Origin: Leptodactylus fallax
Taxonomy: Eukaryota > Chordata > Amphibia > Anura > Leptodactylidae
NCBI GenBank assembly: GCA_947044405.1
Contig: CAMRHE010000332.1
Span: 806,001-870,000 of the forward strand
Length of the DNA: 64,000 nt
Direction of reading: 5' to 3'
Every line of letters begins with the position of its first letter. Positions within the stretch are counted from its first letter, which is position 1. Positions 53,501 through 64,000 of this stretch are shown piece after piece. Under the pieces are notes generated by a model. It worked only from the letters and a program-made list of their open reading frames with translations, made no database searches and was not told where the DNA came from. The translations under genes were made by a program, and so were the position numbers.

Positions 53501-55319
53501 TTTTACTTTATTTTTGTTTTATACTGTATTTATTAAATTGCAAAAAAAATGCATTGTAGAATACCAGCACTTCTATTATGGGCTGCATAGAGCAGCCTGT
53601 AATAGAACAAATGTCGAGACAAGCCTGGGAGCCTTCGATAGGCTCCCGGCTGTTATGGCAACAGAAAGCTGTCCCCGGATCTTGTCCTGGAGACCGGCGA
53701 TTCTTCCCAAAAAGGCAGCGCCCATTCGGAGCCAGGAGAACGCATGGACCAAGGTGTCACCTAATAGCACAGGAGCCTTTATGGTTTTCCACTGAGCATT
53801 TCACTAGAAGAGAGAGGTGACAGGAACAGCGGCACATGGACCTAGGAAGATGGTGGCTGCAAGACAGAAGAGGAGAAGAGTCTGGTGGCCAAAAATCATC
53901 ATAAACTGGTCCTCACCCTGAGGTCTACTGTTACATTGTCATGTGTTTGGTCACCATTGTCGTAGTAAAATTTTAGTACATGCCCTGTAATTTGCATGGA
54001 TGTTTTATATTGATATTAGAGATGAGCGAATCGAAGCTGCAGAAGTGGAATTCGATCTGAATTTCAGGAAATATTCGATTCAGATGGAATCCGGATTTCC
54101 TGATGCTTCGCGGTAACGGATATTTTTTGTGACATCAGACGGTCACATGATATTCTCTAGTGATGTCATTGGGTAGGCGTGTCTTTGCTTGTTAGCAGAT
54201 CCTTCCACATGAATAAAAGATGTCCGTGCTGGAGAGAGAGAGAGAGACATGACTGCGGCATCCAAGGGCTTCCGCCATTTTGCCGCCCACCCCGGCTCTC
54301 TGCAGACAGGAAATAGCTATTTATTCGCCTCAAACTAATTTGGATCAAATAGAATCATATCGCGAAATTCGAATCAAATTTTTGTAATAAAGTGTGAAAA
54401 TTTAAGGTTATATTATATAAAAATAAATATTGTTTTATTTTTGGCAGATTTCTGTACCAGGAGCTCAGAGGGACATCTCATATCTACAGATTATAAAGCA
54501 GAGGATGGTGGTATCACACAAGATACATATGAAGAACATGTCATTATCCCAGATATACCCTCAGCCCTTCACAGCAAAGACCTGTCATGTGATGCTTTTA
54601 TACAGGTCCTGTCTTTTGATTCTTCACAGATTGTTAAGGACTTTAAAATCTGCAGAAGCATTGTTCAACATCACACAGGGGAGAAGCCATATTCATGTCC
54701 AGAATGTGGGAAACGTTTTAACCACAAATCAGGTCTTGTGATACATCAGAGAATTCACACAGGGGAGAAGCCATATTCATGTTCAGAATGTGGAAAATGT
54801 TTTTATAACAAATCAGATCTTGTTAGACATCATAGAATTCATACAGGAGAGAAGCCATATTCATGTTCAGAATGTGGGAAATGTTTTGTTCAGAACTCAG
54901 TCCTTGTTGCACATCGGAGACTTCATACAGGAGAGAAACCATTCTCATGCTTAGAATGTGGGAAATGTTTTTACCAGAAATCACATCTTGTTACACATCA
55001 GAGAATTCACACAGGAGAGAAGGCATTCTCATGTTCAGAATGTGGGAAACGTTGCAGTGATAAATCAGCTCTTGGCAGACATCAAAAAATTCACACGGGG
55101 GAGAAGCCATTTTCTTGTACACAATGTGGGAAACATTTCCATGACAAATCAAATCTTGCCAAACATGAGAGAATTCACACAAAGGAGAAGATCTTTTCTT
55201 GCTCAGAATGTGGGAAATGTTTTTATCAGAAATCATATCTTGTTAGACATCAGAGAATTCACACAGGGGTGAAGCCATTTTCAGGCCCAGAATGTGGAAC
55301 GTTTTTAAGTTCCACCTAA
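50524..55319 (+). CDS. KRAB-like C2H2 zinc-finger protein, gene 3 (7 fingers)
   Basis: Coding exons: 50524-50601, 51228-51410, 51490-51613, 51697-51791, 52173-52263, 54448-55319; about 480 aa, phases consistent. It starts [18 protein letters not shown]. Exon 2 has one extra codon (EEKINGQ). The fifth exon is 12 bases shorter than in genes 1 and 2 but keeps its phase because the donor is used directly after CCTACAG. The KRAB A-like box is identical to the other two. Seven C2H2 fingers follow, a predicted nuclear DNA-binding repressor by family. Its last intron (2.2 kb) is the shortest and holds a TTAA-type repeat and a hAT MITE remnant. No frame damage is seen. Confidence 0.88.
50602..51169 (+). 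repeat. 71-bp intronic minisatellite, gene 3 (8 units)
   Basis: Eight 71-bp units from 50602, closing at 51170 with ACTGGAGAG/GTGAGGG. Largest of the three arrays. Confidence 0.95.
51490..51613 (+). CDS. Gene 3 KRAB A-like exon
   Basis: 124 bp, same sequence and phase as in genes 1 and 2. Confidence 0.88.
52264..52745 (+). other. Gene 3 last intron, 5' part
   Basis: Contains TAGAGATGGGCAAAATTCGT at 52400, a hAT-like terminus, and a T-tract at 52456. No other feature seen. Confidence 0.45.
52746..53800 (+). mobile_element. TTAA-type repeat (possible Kolobok/piggyBac-like)
   Basis: Begins TTAACCCATTCCCGCCAGGG at 52746, the style of TTAA-targeting elements abundant in frogs. The T-rich interior matches parts of 46930-47600. 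The right end was not found. No transposase seen. Confidence 0.4.
53801..54016 (+). other. Gene 3 intron segment shared with gene 2
   Basis: 53835-53985 matches 40800-40990, an ancestral part of the gene unit close to the finger exon. Confidence 0.6.
54017..54388. mobile_element. hAT MITE, right end lost (copy 3)
   Basis: Left end TAGAGATGAGCGAATCGAAG at 54017 and interior as in copies 1 and 2, but the right terminus GCTCATCTCTA is missing and similarity ends at about 54384, only 60 bases from the finger exon. Confidence 0.8.
54448..55319 (+). CDS. Gene 3 zinc-finger exon
   Basis: Begins after TTTTTGGCAG; reads [20 protein letters not shown]. Seven fingers with contact residues (-1,2,3,6) HSGI, NSDR, QSVA, QSHT, DSAR, DSNK, QSYR. 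Finger 5 has LGRH where others have LVRH. The linker before finger 7 is TKEKIF rather than TGEKPF. Tail [14 protein letters not shown] keeps one Cys; stop TAA at 55317. Confidence 0.92.
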
Positions 55320-55528
55320 GGAAACATATAATGTGTGAAGTTTTATGGGGGGTTTTTTTCAGGTAACTTTGCACTACTTTACGTGTTCATTTTCTGTTAT
55401 ATATTTGCATTGGAAGTATTTTATGTATTCTCATTGGACTATTAAAAAATGTTTTCAATAACAAGAATGTGATAAAACAATAATGGCGTAAATGTGGAGT
55501 CTTATCTTTTATTATCTATTGATAGATA
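55320..55528 (+). terminator. Gene 3 3' flank with poly(A) signal
   Basis: ATTAAA at 55441-55446 lies in the same context as in gene 2. No other feature before the Tc1 element. Confidence 0.5.
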
Positions 55529-55907
55529 CAGTTGAAACCAGAAGTTTACATGCACTATATAAAAAGACACGCAGTTTTCTGTTTTTCTCACTAACTGACA
55601 TGAAATCAGAATAAACCTTTCCCGTTTTAGATCAATTAGGATTACCAAAATTATTTATACTTGCCAAATGCCAGAATAATGAGAGAGAGAACGTTTTTTG
55701 AGGCATTTTTATTACTCTCTGCAAAGTCAAAAGTTTACATACACTAATATTACTATGCCTTTAAACAATTTGGGACAGCCCATATGATGATGTCATGTCT
55801 TTGGAAGCTTCTGATAGGTTTATTGGCAACATCTGAGTTAATTAGAGACACACCTTTGGGTGTATTATAAGGCACATCTGAAACACACTGCTTCTTTGTG
55901 TAACATC

Positions 55908-56880
<973 letters not shown>

Positions 56881-56894
56881 GTCCTACAGTTTAA

Positions 56895-57774
56895 CTGCTT
56901 CCGTACCGCCCATAGACTATATACGTCCAGGAAAAATTCAGCAACTGCACAAAATTATGTAGCTGCTGAAACGGGGAGCCGGCTGTAACTTCAGCCGGAG
57001 CTCCCATAGAGAAGGCAGGGAAGGTTTATTATCTCCCCTGCCATCCCGATCGCCTTGTATACAGCGCTCAATGTGCGCTGTATACAGCGCTATGGGCGCT
57101 GCCATCTTGCGGCTCCCCTCCAACCCGGCGGTCATGTGATCTGCCGGAATTAGCATCTGTTAGAGCTGCTGGGTCCTACTGGACCCAGATCAGCTCTATA
57201 GTTATGTGAAAGCAACGTGCAGGAGGCTAAATGTATCAGCCCCAGTTACAGGGGAAATCAGCCTTCCCTACAAAAAAAAAAAGTCATCAGATGTCCCCAA
57301 AGGTCTAATAGGCCTTATTGGGACACAATGTAAAAAAAAAAAAATATATATATATAGAAAAGTACAAAAAAAATGTAAATAAAATAATTACAAAAATAAA
57401 TAAAATAATACGCCAATAAAACGCCCTTATTACAGGTTATAGCCCCACCCCAGACGACACCATAAAAAATGAAAATTACCGTAACGGAGAGGAAAAACTA
57501 TTTTATAAAATTTTTTTAGTAGCACTTTGTGTTATTAAATAAAAAAAAATGAAAAGTGAAAAACAGACACATTTTCCCTCCTCTTTTTTTATATTTTCCC
57601 AGATATAAAAAAAATTAAAACACATGCAAAAATAAAAACAACATAAAAATAAAGCCCTATGTGTCACTGAAAAAAGACGCAGAAATTAGTTGAATAACGC
57701 AAATGATAAAAATGTTACAGCCCTCCAAATCCGCACTTACAAAAAACTTGAAAATGTGCCTGGTATGGAAGTAG
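56895..57774. mobile_element. TTAA-flanked non-autonomous element
   Basis: An 880-bp insertion with CTGCTTCCGTACC / complement of GGTATGGAAGTAG ends, flanked by TTAA at 56891-56894 and 57775-57778. No transposase. TTAA targets are used by piggyBac and Kolobok families. It sits in the 3' part of the Tc1 element, so it is younger. Confidence 0.85.
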
Positions 57775-58021
57775 TTAAGGGCAATGGTACCAAATACTAA
57801 TGAAATGTATGGAAACTTTTGACTTTGCAGAAAGTCATAAAAATGCCTTAAAAAAATTCTCTCTCTCTCATTATTCTGGAATTTGGCAAATATAAATAAT
57901 TTTGGTAATCCTAATTAACCTAAAACGGGAAAGGTTTATTCTGATTTCATGTCAGATAGTGAGAAAAACATCCATATGTGACTTTTTATATAGTGTATGG
58001 AAACTTCTGGTTTCAATCGTA

Positions 58022-58297
58022 GGTCAGGTAGAAGTGAGTGAAAGATGATGAACTGTTTTCTCCATATTGAGTTTGACAAAGTGTGTATTGCAGTGTATAG
58101 GAGGCTGTCAGCCCGTGCAGACGCATAGGCTGACAGTCTTCATTCAAGGCAGGATCAACCAGGTATGCGGAGGGACAGCGATGGGGCAGACTCAGGGTCA
58201 CTGGTCAGACCCAGGGCTGCCAAATAGGAGCAGCGGCACCCCTGAAAATGTCGCAGGGGGGCTGGTTGGGACCCCAATATATAATAAAACATCTGAG
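58022..58297. other. Spacer before duplication
   Basis: No recognised gene or element. Confidence 0.4.
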
Positions 58298-59131
58298 ATG
58301 CCCCGGTCAAACCGGGATTAACACCCACGATCGGGGCTCATTTCCGACCGGGGGTGTTAGAGGACAGTGTCAGCCGTTACATACGGCTGACACCGGCAAA
58401 GCAGGGTGCGGACACAGTTTCTGTGTGCCCACCATGCTTCCACCGTGGTTGTGCGGGAAGTCCTTCCCGGCAGCGCCTTACTATTAGGGTGGATGTCGGG
58501 AAGGGGTTAATGTGATTCGCCGCGAATTCATTCGGATCGAATCAAATTGTTTTGGAAAGTTTGGAGAATCGGTCGAATCGAATTTTTGAAAAATTCGCTC
58601 ATCTCTAGTGATAATGTCTGTAAACCCCTTTGGAATATGAGGTAGAGAAATAACCTAGAACAATAGTTCTAGTGCCATATAAAAGAAGTGATACTCAAAG
58701 AACATAGATCTACCTGTATAATTTCCATAGATACAGCTGCATCTCAATAAATTAGAATATCTTTGAAATGTTTATTTATTTCAGTAATTGAATTAAGAAA
58801 GTGACCTCCTATATTTTCTAGATTCTTTACACACAGACTGTTCTATTTCAAGTGTTTTATTTCCTTAAATGTTGATTATGGATTACAGGGAATGAAAACC
58901 CAAATCTAAGAAAATTAGAATATTGTAAGTTCAGTTCAGTATTGTAAATTCAGTGTCACCTGCCAAGGTTTCCTAAGCCTTTAAATGGTCCCTCAGTCTG
59001 GTTCAGTAGGACACACAATGATGGAAGACGCTGATTATGGATTGTATTACTGAATTACTGAGATGAATGAAAAAAATATTCTAATTTATTGAGATGCTCC
59101 TGTATACAGTTGTAAACTTTTGACTTTGCAG
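58298..59131 (+). repeat. Segmental duplication, left block, copy B
   Basis: Matches 1-848 in order and orientation, including the hAT-like end (to 58607), spacer, Tc1 MITE and the first bases of the Tc1 3' fragment. Extends left a little past the window start of copy A. Confidence 0.85.
58734..59102. mobile_element. Tc1/mariner-type MITE (copy 3)
   Basis: Orthologue within the duplication of 442-815, same flanks (TA). Carries a short deletion near its right end (ATGAATGAAAAAAATATTC). Confidence 0.88.
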
Positions 59132-59360
59132 AAATTAGCGGTATTAAAGACCCCATTGTTAAGGGTCTCTAAAAGAGTTTGTGTATATGGGGAAGTATGG
59201 GCTCTTCTCCCTACCTATTTAAACTTTCCTCCCTGAAACAATGGTTGTCTCTTATAGGGGGAGGCCTCAGTATGCTTCCTTTTGGTTTGCTACTGTCTGC
59301 ATTATTTTCCGATCTCCTGGTACTGGCAAACATACTGTTCTGACTTTCTCTCTTTTATAG

Positions 59361-61226
59361 ATGTCTTCCTCTGCTTCTGCTGGCAGCGGCAACTCCAGGA
59401 GGGAAAGGTCCTCCAAGCTGAAACATTTTGCTTATACAGAGTGCGACATCTCTCTGCCTGATGGTATGACTACACTCGCTGTCGCCAATGCCGTGGGACC
59501 CCATCTGAGGATCCATCCATACATGATGTAATTGTGTGGGTCAACGAGCATGAAAGAAATCCGGGACTCAAAGCCTTGTACTGAGAGACATTCTCAGGCA
59601 GTTCCATTAAAGGAGGAATTTCACGTGCTCAATGAAACTCACTCGTCTGATAATAATAATAGTCCTTTAATAGTCCCACAACGGGGAAATTCAGTGTGTT
59701 ACAGCAGCAAAGATAAGCAGATACAAATACAACATGTACAGGAATGTTCCAAGGTGAGAGGCATTACATTGATAGCAGACAGACAGATAGGACGTAGCAG
59801 GGGGGGGGGGGGGATATAACAGGCAGAAAGACATTTCAGTTCTCTGTGTGTAATGATCTCCGCTTAGGTCGGTGTTGGTTGTACAGCCTAACCGCGGTGG
59901 GGAGGAAAGACTTCCGATAGCGCTCCTTCTCACACCTAGGGTGGAGCAGTCGGTCACTGACAGTACTGCTCAGCGCGATCACAGTCTCATGCATGGGATG
60001 GGACTTCTTCTTCTGCATGGAGCTCACCACGGACAGTATCCTTCTGTCACCCACCACCTGCACTGGGTCCAGTGGGCTCCCCAGGACAGAGCTGGCCCTT
60101 CTAATCAGCTTGTCAAGTCTATTCCTATCCCTGGTTGATATACTGCTCCCCCAGCAGGCCACTCCGAAGAAGATGGCTGATGCCACTACCGAGTTGAAGA
60201 AAGTTCTAAGAAGTGCCCCCCGGATTCCAAAGGCTCTCAGCCTCCCAAGCAGGTAGAGCCTGCTGTGGCCCTTCCTGTACAGGGCCTCCATGTGATCTGC
60301 CCAGTCCAGCTTATTATTAAGGAGCAAACCCAGGTACTTATAGGTGATGAAGACACTTCAGAAAATCCCAGCAAGCATCTTTTTACCTTGGAAAGGATGC
60401 ATAGGCTGCTGAAGTCCATCCGGTCAAGGGACCAAGATGTTGAACTTGGGGAAGCCTCTAGTTCCACCAATAGAGGGCCTAGGGCCTTCCAAGTGGATGA
60501 GACACTGTATAAAGCTATGATAGGGGAGTGAAGACATCCCAAAAAAGCAACCTATTTTATCCAGCATGTTTCCTATTTCCCATTGCTGAGTCTCAGCAGG
60601 ATCGTTGGGGTCCCCCGCCTAAGGTGGATATGGTGGTAGATAAATTGTCCCACTGGGGGGCGGAAGATGGCTCCAATCTCCAAGTCTCTATACATAGATG
60701 CATGGTGTGCACCCTTAGGAGGGCTTATTCCTCGGCCTCTGCTCAGGCTTCTGTGGGCTTTGCCTCCATTCAGGTAGCGAATAAGCTGCTCTCCGACCTG
60801 GCCCAACTGGAGAAGGACATTGACTCCTGAGTCTCCAGAGACGATCTATTATCCTTTATGGGTGCGGTCTCCTTGGCAGCAGACTATCTAGTGGAAGCTT
60901 CCGCACACCAAGTCAAGATGGCTGCCAAATCTATGGCCCTCATTACAGTTGCTAGAAGGTCATTATGGTTGAAGCCTTGGAGAGCAGACAATGTGACCAA
61001 GTATAACTTATGCTCCCTACCCTTTGAGCTGGGTAAAAATTTTGGCAGAGGCCTGGATGACATCATGGAAGGTCTTGCCGATAAAAAGGATAAGTGCCTT
61101 CCGCAGTCTTTTAGAGGAAAAGCAGTACCTTCTGGCCAGGGCAGAAGTTATCAGCAGCTGCCTAGATATCAGTCCAGAGGACGTAAGTTCCCCAAGGAAG
61201 GGGACAGAAAGATGCCTGGCTTTTGA
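59361..61226 (+). pseudogene. DIRS gag-like region, copy 2 (broken)
   Basis: Same frame start (MSSSASAGSGNSRRE) and same LINE interruption as copy 1. A stop replaces Cys at 60828 (DSC to DS-stop). Confidence 0.72.
59651..60342 (-). mobile_element. LINE fragment in DIRS copy 2
   Basis: Same insertion site and truncation point as 2344-3034. Minor differences include a longer G-tract at 59802-59813. Confidence 0.85.
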
Positions 61227-61429
61227 CGCCAGCTTCTTGCCTCCTGCAGCGGCAAATACTCCTTTTGGGGGATGCCGCTCCCATTTTTCTCACCTTCTGG
61301 CAGGAGAAAATCCAAAACCTTAGGTTTTACAGGTAATACAGCGGGATTATGCAGCCGATTTTTTTCGCGTGCCACATGACAGATTCATCGCAACACTCTC
61401 TCTTCCTGGACTGAAGAAGGTTATACTGA

Positions 61430-62500
61430 AAAATTCCATTCTGGAATACCTGGGCAAGGGTGCCTTGAAAAAAGTTCCCCCCTCAGAAGAAGGTTTGGGT
61501 GTCTACTCTCCAGACTTCCTAGTACCAATATAATTTATGATTATAGTCCTAATATATCTAAGTCTCTTCATAAGGAAAGAGCGTTTCCGAATGGAGACCG
61601 TGAAGTCAGTCACATCCTTTCAGCAAAGAGATGTTCTTGTCACTCTCGACCTAAAGGATGTATACTTACGTGTTCCAGTTATCCTCCTCACAGAAGGTAT
61701 CTGAGAATTGCTGAACTCAGTCCCCCAAGAAATTTCTTTACCTCCGACAAGGAGAGAAAAGATAATCAAAGCGGTTCAGTATCTCCTCAAGACACGTCTG
61801 GTGTTCATCACAACAACTATGAGAGTCCTAGGCCTCATGTCAGCCTCAGCCGATGCAGTCCCTTGGACTTTATGGCATATGCGTCCCCTCCAGTTGGAAG
61901 TACTAGGGGTCTGGAATCATGGCCCTCTGAGTCTTGACAAGAGGATCAGACTTTCTCTCAAAACCCGTCTTTCTCTCAACTGGTGGATACACCTGAAAGT
62001 CGGATGTCCACGGTCCAACCTCGTTTGACCCTGTTGACCAAAGCATCCTTTTCAGGATGAGGAGCCCATCTGTACGAGAAAACCATACAAAGAGTCTGGA
62101 GCAGGCTAGAAAGGATAACATCATCCATCTGGAGGGAACTCAGAGCAATTTACCTGGCACTCCTCCATTTCTCTCCTCTTCTCAGAGGAAGAGCTGTCAA
62201 GATCCGATCAGACAACATGGCGACCGTAATAAACAGGGAGGCACCAGATCGTTATCTCTCCTTAGGGAGGCAGGTCTGATTTTCACCTGGGCAGAGAAAA
62301 ATCTGACCCATCTCTCCGCAGTTCACATCAAGGACTCTTTGAACATAGTAGCAGACCAGTTGAGTCAGGGTCCTACCGTATCAGGAGAATGGGCTCTCAA
62401 TCAAGAGTTTTTCCACCAGATCACCCTGAAGTGGGGTCTTCCAGATGTAGACCTTATGCGACCAGACCCAACGCCAAGGTAGAGACGTTCTACTCACTGT
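61430..62500 (+). pseudogene. DIRS reverse transcriptase/RNase H, copy 2 (broken)
   Basis: TLDLKDVYLRVPV near 61650 is followed by a deletion removing the rest of the palm, then RNase H motifs (IRSDNMATV near 62200). No YxDD box. Confidence 0.75.
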
Positions 62501-62754
62501 ATCAGGAGGACTATCCCTTGGCAGTGGATGCCCTGTCCATCCCTTGGAGGTTCAGGCTGGCGTACATCTTCCCTCCACTTTCCATGATACTAAGGGTATT
62601 GATGAAAGTGAGACAGGACCAAGCCTCTTTGATAGCCATTCTGCTATTCTGGTCAAAAAGAGCTTGGTTTTCCCAATGAGTCGAGGGATCTATTTGAGGC
62701 TTCCCCTAATGCAAAACCTGGTTTTCCAAGGAGATTCAACCTGACAGCCTGGAG

Positions 62755-63725
62755 GTTGGTCAGTCCCTATGGAAATCTAGAGGACTGTCAGAAGTTGTCC
62801 TGAAAACCCTTTGCTGCGCAAACGCAGAATCCACCAATAAAAGTTACCTAAGGATAGGTAATGTCTTCAAGGAGTGGTGCTCCAGACAAAAAGTGAATAG
62901 TTTGAATCCTTCTATGGGAGTGATTCTAAATTTTCCTCAGGACGGCTTGGATAAGGGCCTTTCCCCTGCCACATTTAAGGTACAGGTTCAGCCCTATCCA
63001 CCTGCTTAAGCAGATGATTGTCTCACAACCCCTTATTTTCCACATTTCTTAAGGGTGCTATGAGACTTAGGCCAGTAGTTGCAGCTCCTGTTCCACACTG
63101 GGATCTATCCACAGTTCTTTCTGGTCTCTGCGGCCCACCATTTGAACCATTGGAGGTGGTTGTTCTTAAGTTTCTGGCTTTCAAAACCACCTTTTTGCTA
63201 GCTATCACCTCAGCAAAAAGAGTAGGAGAGTTGCAGGCTTTTCTTCTGAAGATCCATATATTTCATTTTTTTCCGATAGGGTCCAACTCAGATTTTTTTC
63301 TGGGTTTAACCGTAAGGTGCCCTTTCGTGCTAATATCAACCAGGTGGTCTCCTTACCAGTTTTCTTTCCCAGCTCCATCTTCCAAGGAGGAGGGAAAACT
63401 CCATACACTGGATGTAATAAGGTGTCTACAAATTTATCTTCTGTGTACACGGCCCTTCAGAAGATCGGAGAACCTCTTAATTAATATATATGGTAGAGAC
63501 AAAGGTCTCAATGCTTCCAAACCCTTTTTATCATGATGGATTAAAGAAGCAATTAAAAGTTCTTTTTGTTCGCGGGTTAACACCGACCGAGTTCATCAGA
63601 GCCCATTCAACCAGGGCTGTGTCGGCCTCCTGGGCTGAGAGTGGGTCTTGCCTTTTGAGCAGTTGTGCAGTCACTTTTTGGTCACCCCAACTAACCTTTG
63701 TTAAACACTATCAGTTAGATGTCCG
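62755..63725 (+). pseudogene. DIRS tyrosine recombinase, copy 2 (broken)
   Basis: LLAITSAKRVGELQAF (about 63190-63240), RAHSTRAVSASWAE (about 63595) and KHYQLDV (about 63703) are present in shifting frames, so all catalytic motifs look intact except for frame. Confidence 0.8.
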
Positions 63726-64000
63726 TAGTTCAGAGGCTACTGCCTTTGGACATTCATACTGTCTTAAGCACTGTAGTGCGAAAGAACCCTCCCTAGGGGA
63801 TCTGCTTGCTACATCCCCGTATTGTGCTGCTAGAAGGATGTAAGGGAATCGTTGATTACGATGATGTTAATCTGTTTTCCCTTAGTCCTAACAGCAGTAC
63901 AAACTTCCCCCACTCTGGTAATATTGTTCTTTATTTATAATTGACACAAGGGGAGGAGGTCTCTTTTGCGCTCTTATAGAGGTGTTGTCCTGCAATTAAT

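Larger units (their letters stand above)
59138..64000 (+). mobile_element. DIRS-type retrotransposon, copy 2 (runs off window)
   Basis: Matches 1912-6837 throughout. The left terminal repeat and leader are deleted: Tc1 sequence ending at 59131 joins DIRS sequence at 59138. About 85 bases at 59178-59263 absent from copy 1 are present here. A further 146-bp deletion relative to copy 1 removes part of the reverse transcriptase at 61703. The internal complementary region is at about 63820-63905; the right terminal repeat starts just before the window ends. Confidence 0.9.

Overview
This is vertebrate genomic DNA, most likely from a frog (Anura). It carries intron-split C2H2 zinc-finger genes of the amphibian KRAB-like type (5' exon reading [23 protein letters not shown]-like exon, single large finger exon). 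It also carries DIRS-type tyrosine-recombinase retrotransposons, BED-finger hAT transposons, Sleeping Beauty-like Tc1 elements and many minisatellites. Nothing looks prokaryotic. The species cannot be named from sequence alone. Family names rest on motifs read by eye; no database was searched.

Core genes: three paralogous KRAB-like zinc-finger genes lie head to tail on the + strand. Their coding spans are 16938-25267 (9 fingers, about 537 aa), 32564-42029 (8 fingers, about 514 aa) and 50524-55319 (7 fingers, about 480 aa). Each has the same layout: a 30-bp minisatellite, a short TATA-containing promoter with a probable untranslated exon, a 26-codon start exon, an intronic 71-bp minisatellite (4, 7 and 8 units), a 60/61-codon exon, a 124-bp KRAB A-like exon, a 95-bp exon, a 91/103-bp exon, a long transposon-filled intron, and the finger exon. 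All splice phases agree across the three genes. The 5' exons and their introns are almost identical between genes, whereas the finger exons differ in number and in DNA-contact residues.

Mobile DNA by region: 1-6932 holds hAT/Tc1 debris and a DIRS element with a LINE fragment inserted in its gag region. 6945-7292 is an orphan HP1-like chromodomain fragment touching the DIRS end. 7480-13255 is two nested minus-strand hAT elements, one nearly complete but frameshifted. 14539-15384 is a solo LTR in the gene 1 promoter region. 18751-24182 (Tc1 fragment, then a second DIRS subfamily member) fills the last intron of gene 1. 26500-31564 is a composite of hAT-like elements with minisatellites, nested long inverted repeats and a solo LTR. 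34914-39632 holds a mariner-like element, a hAT-like element and a Tc1 element in the last intron of gene 2. 42594-48218 holds hAT and Tc1 MITEs, a 46-bp satellite with higher-order structure and an LTR-like block. 55529-58019 is a Sleeping Beauty-like Tc1 element carrying a TTAA-flanked insertion. 58298-64000 is a second copy of the left edge of the window, including the same LINE insertion, so it is a segmental duplication about 58 kb away and not an independent insertion.

How it works together: the window is best read as part of an expanding zinc-finger cluster. Amplification of a roughly 16-18 kb gene unit and homogenisation of the 5' half go with diversification of the finger arrays. Proteins of this class typically bind DNA, often repeats, and recruit repressors through KRAB; that link to the surrounding transposons is inference. 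All transposon coding regions seen are frameshifted, interrupted or missing catalytic residues.
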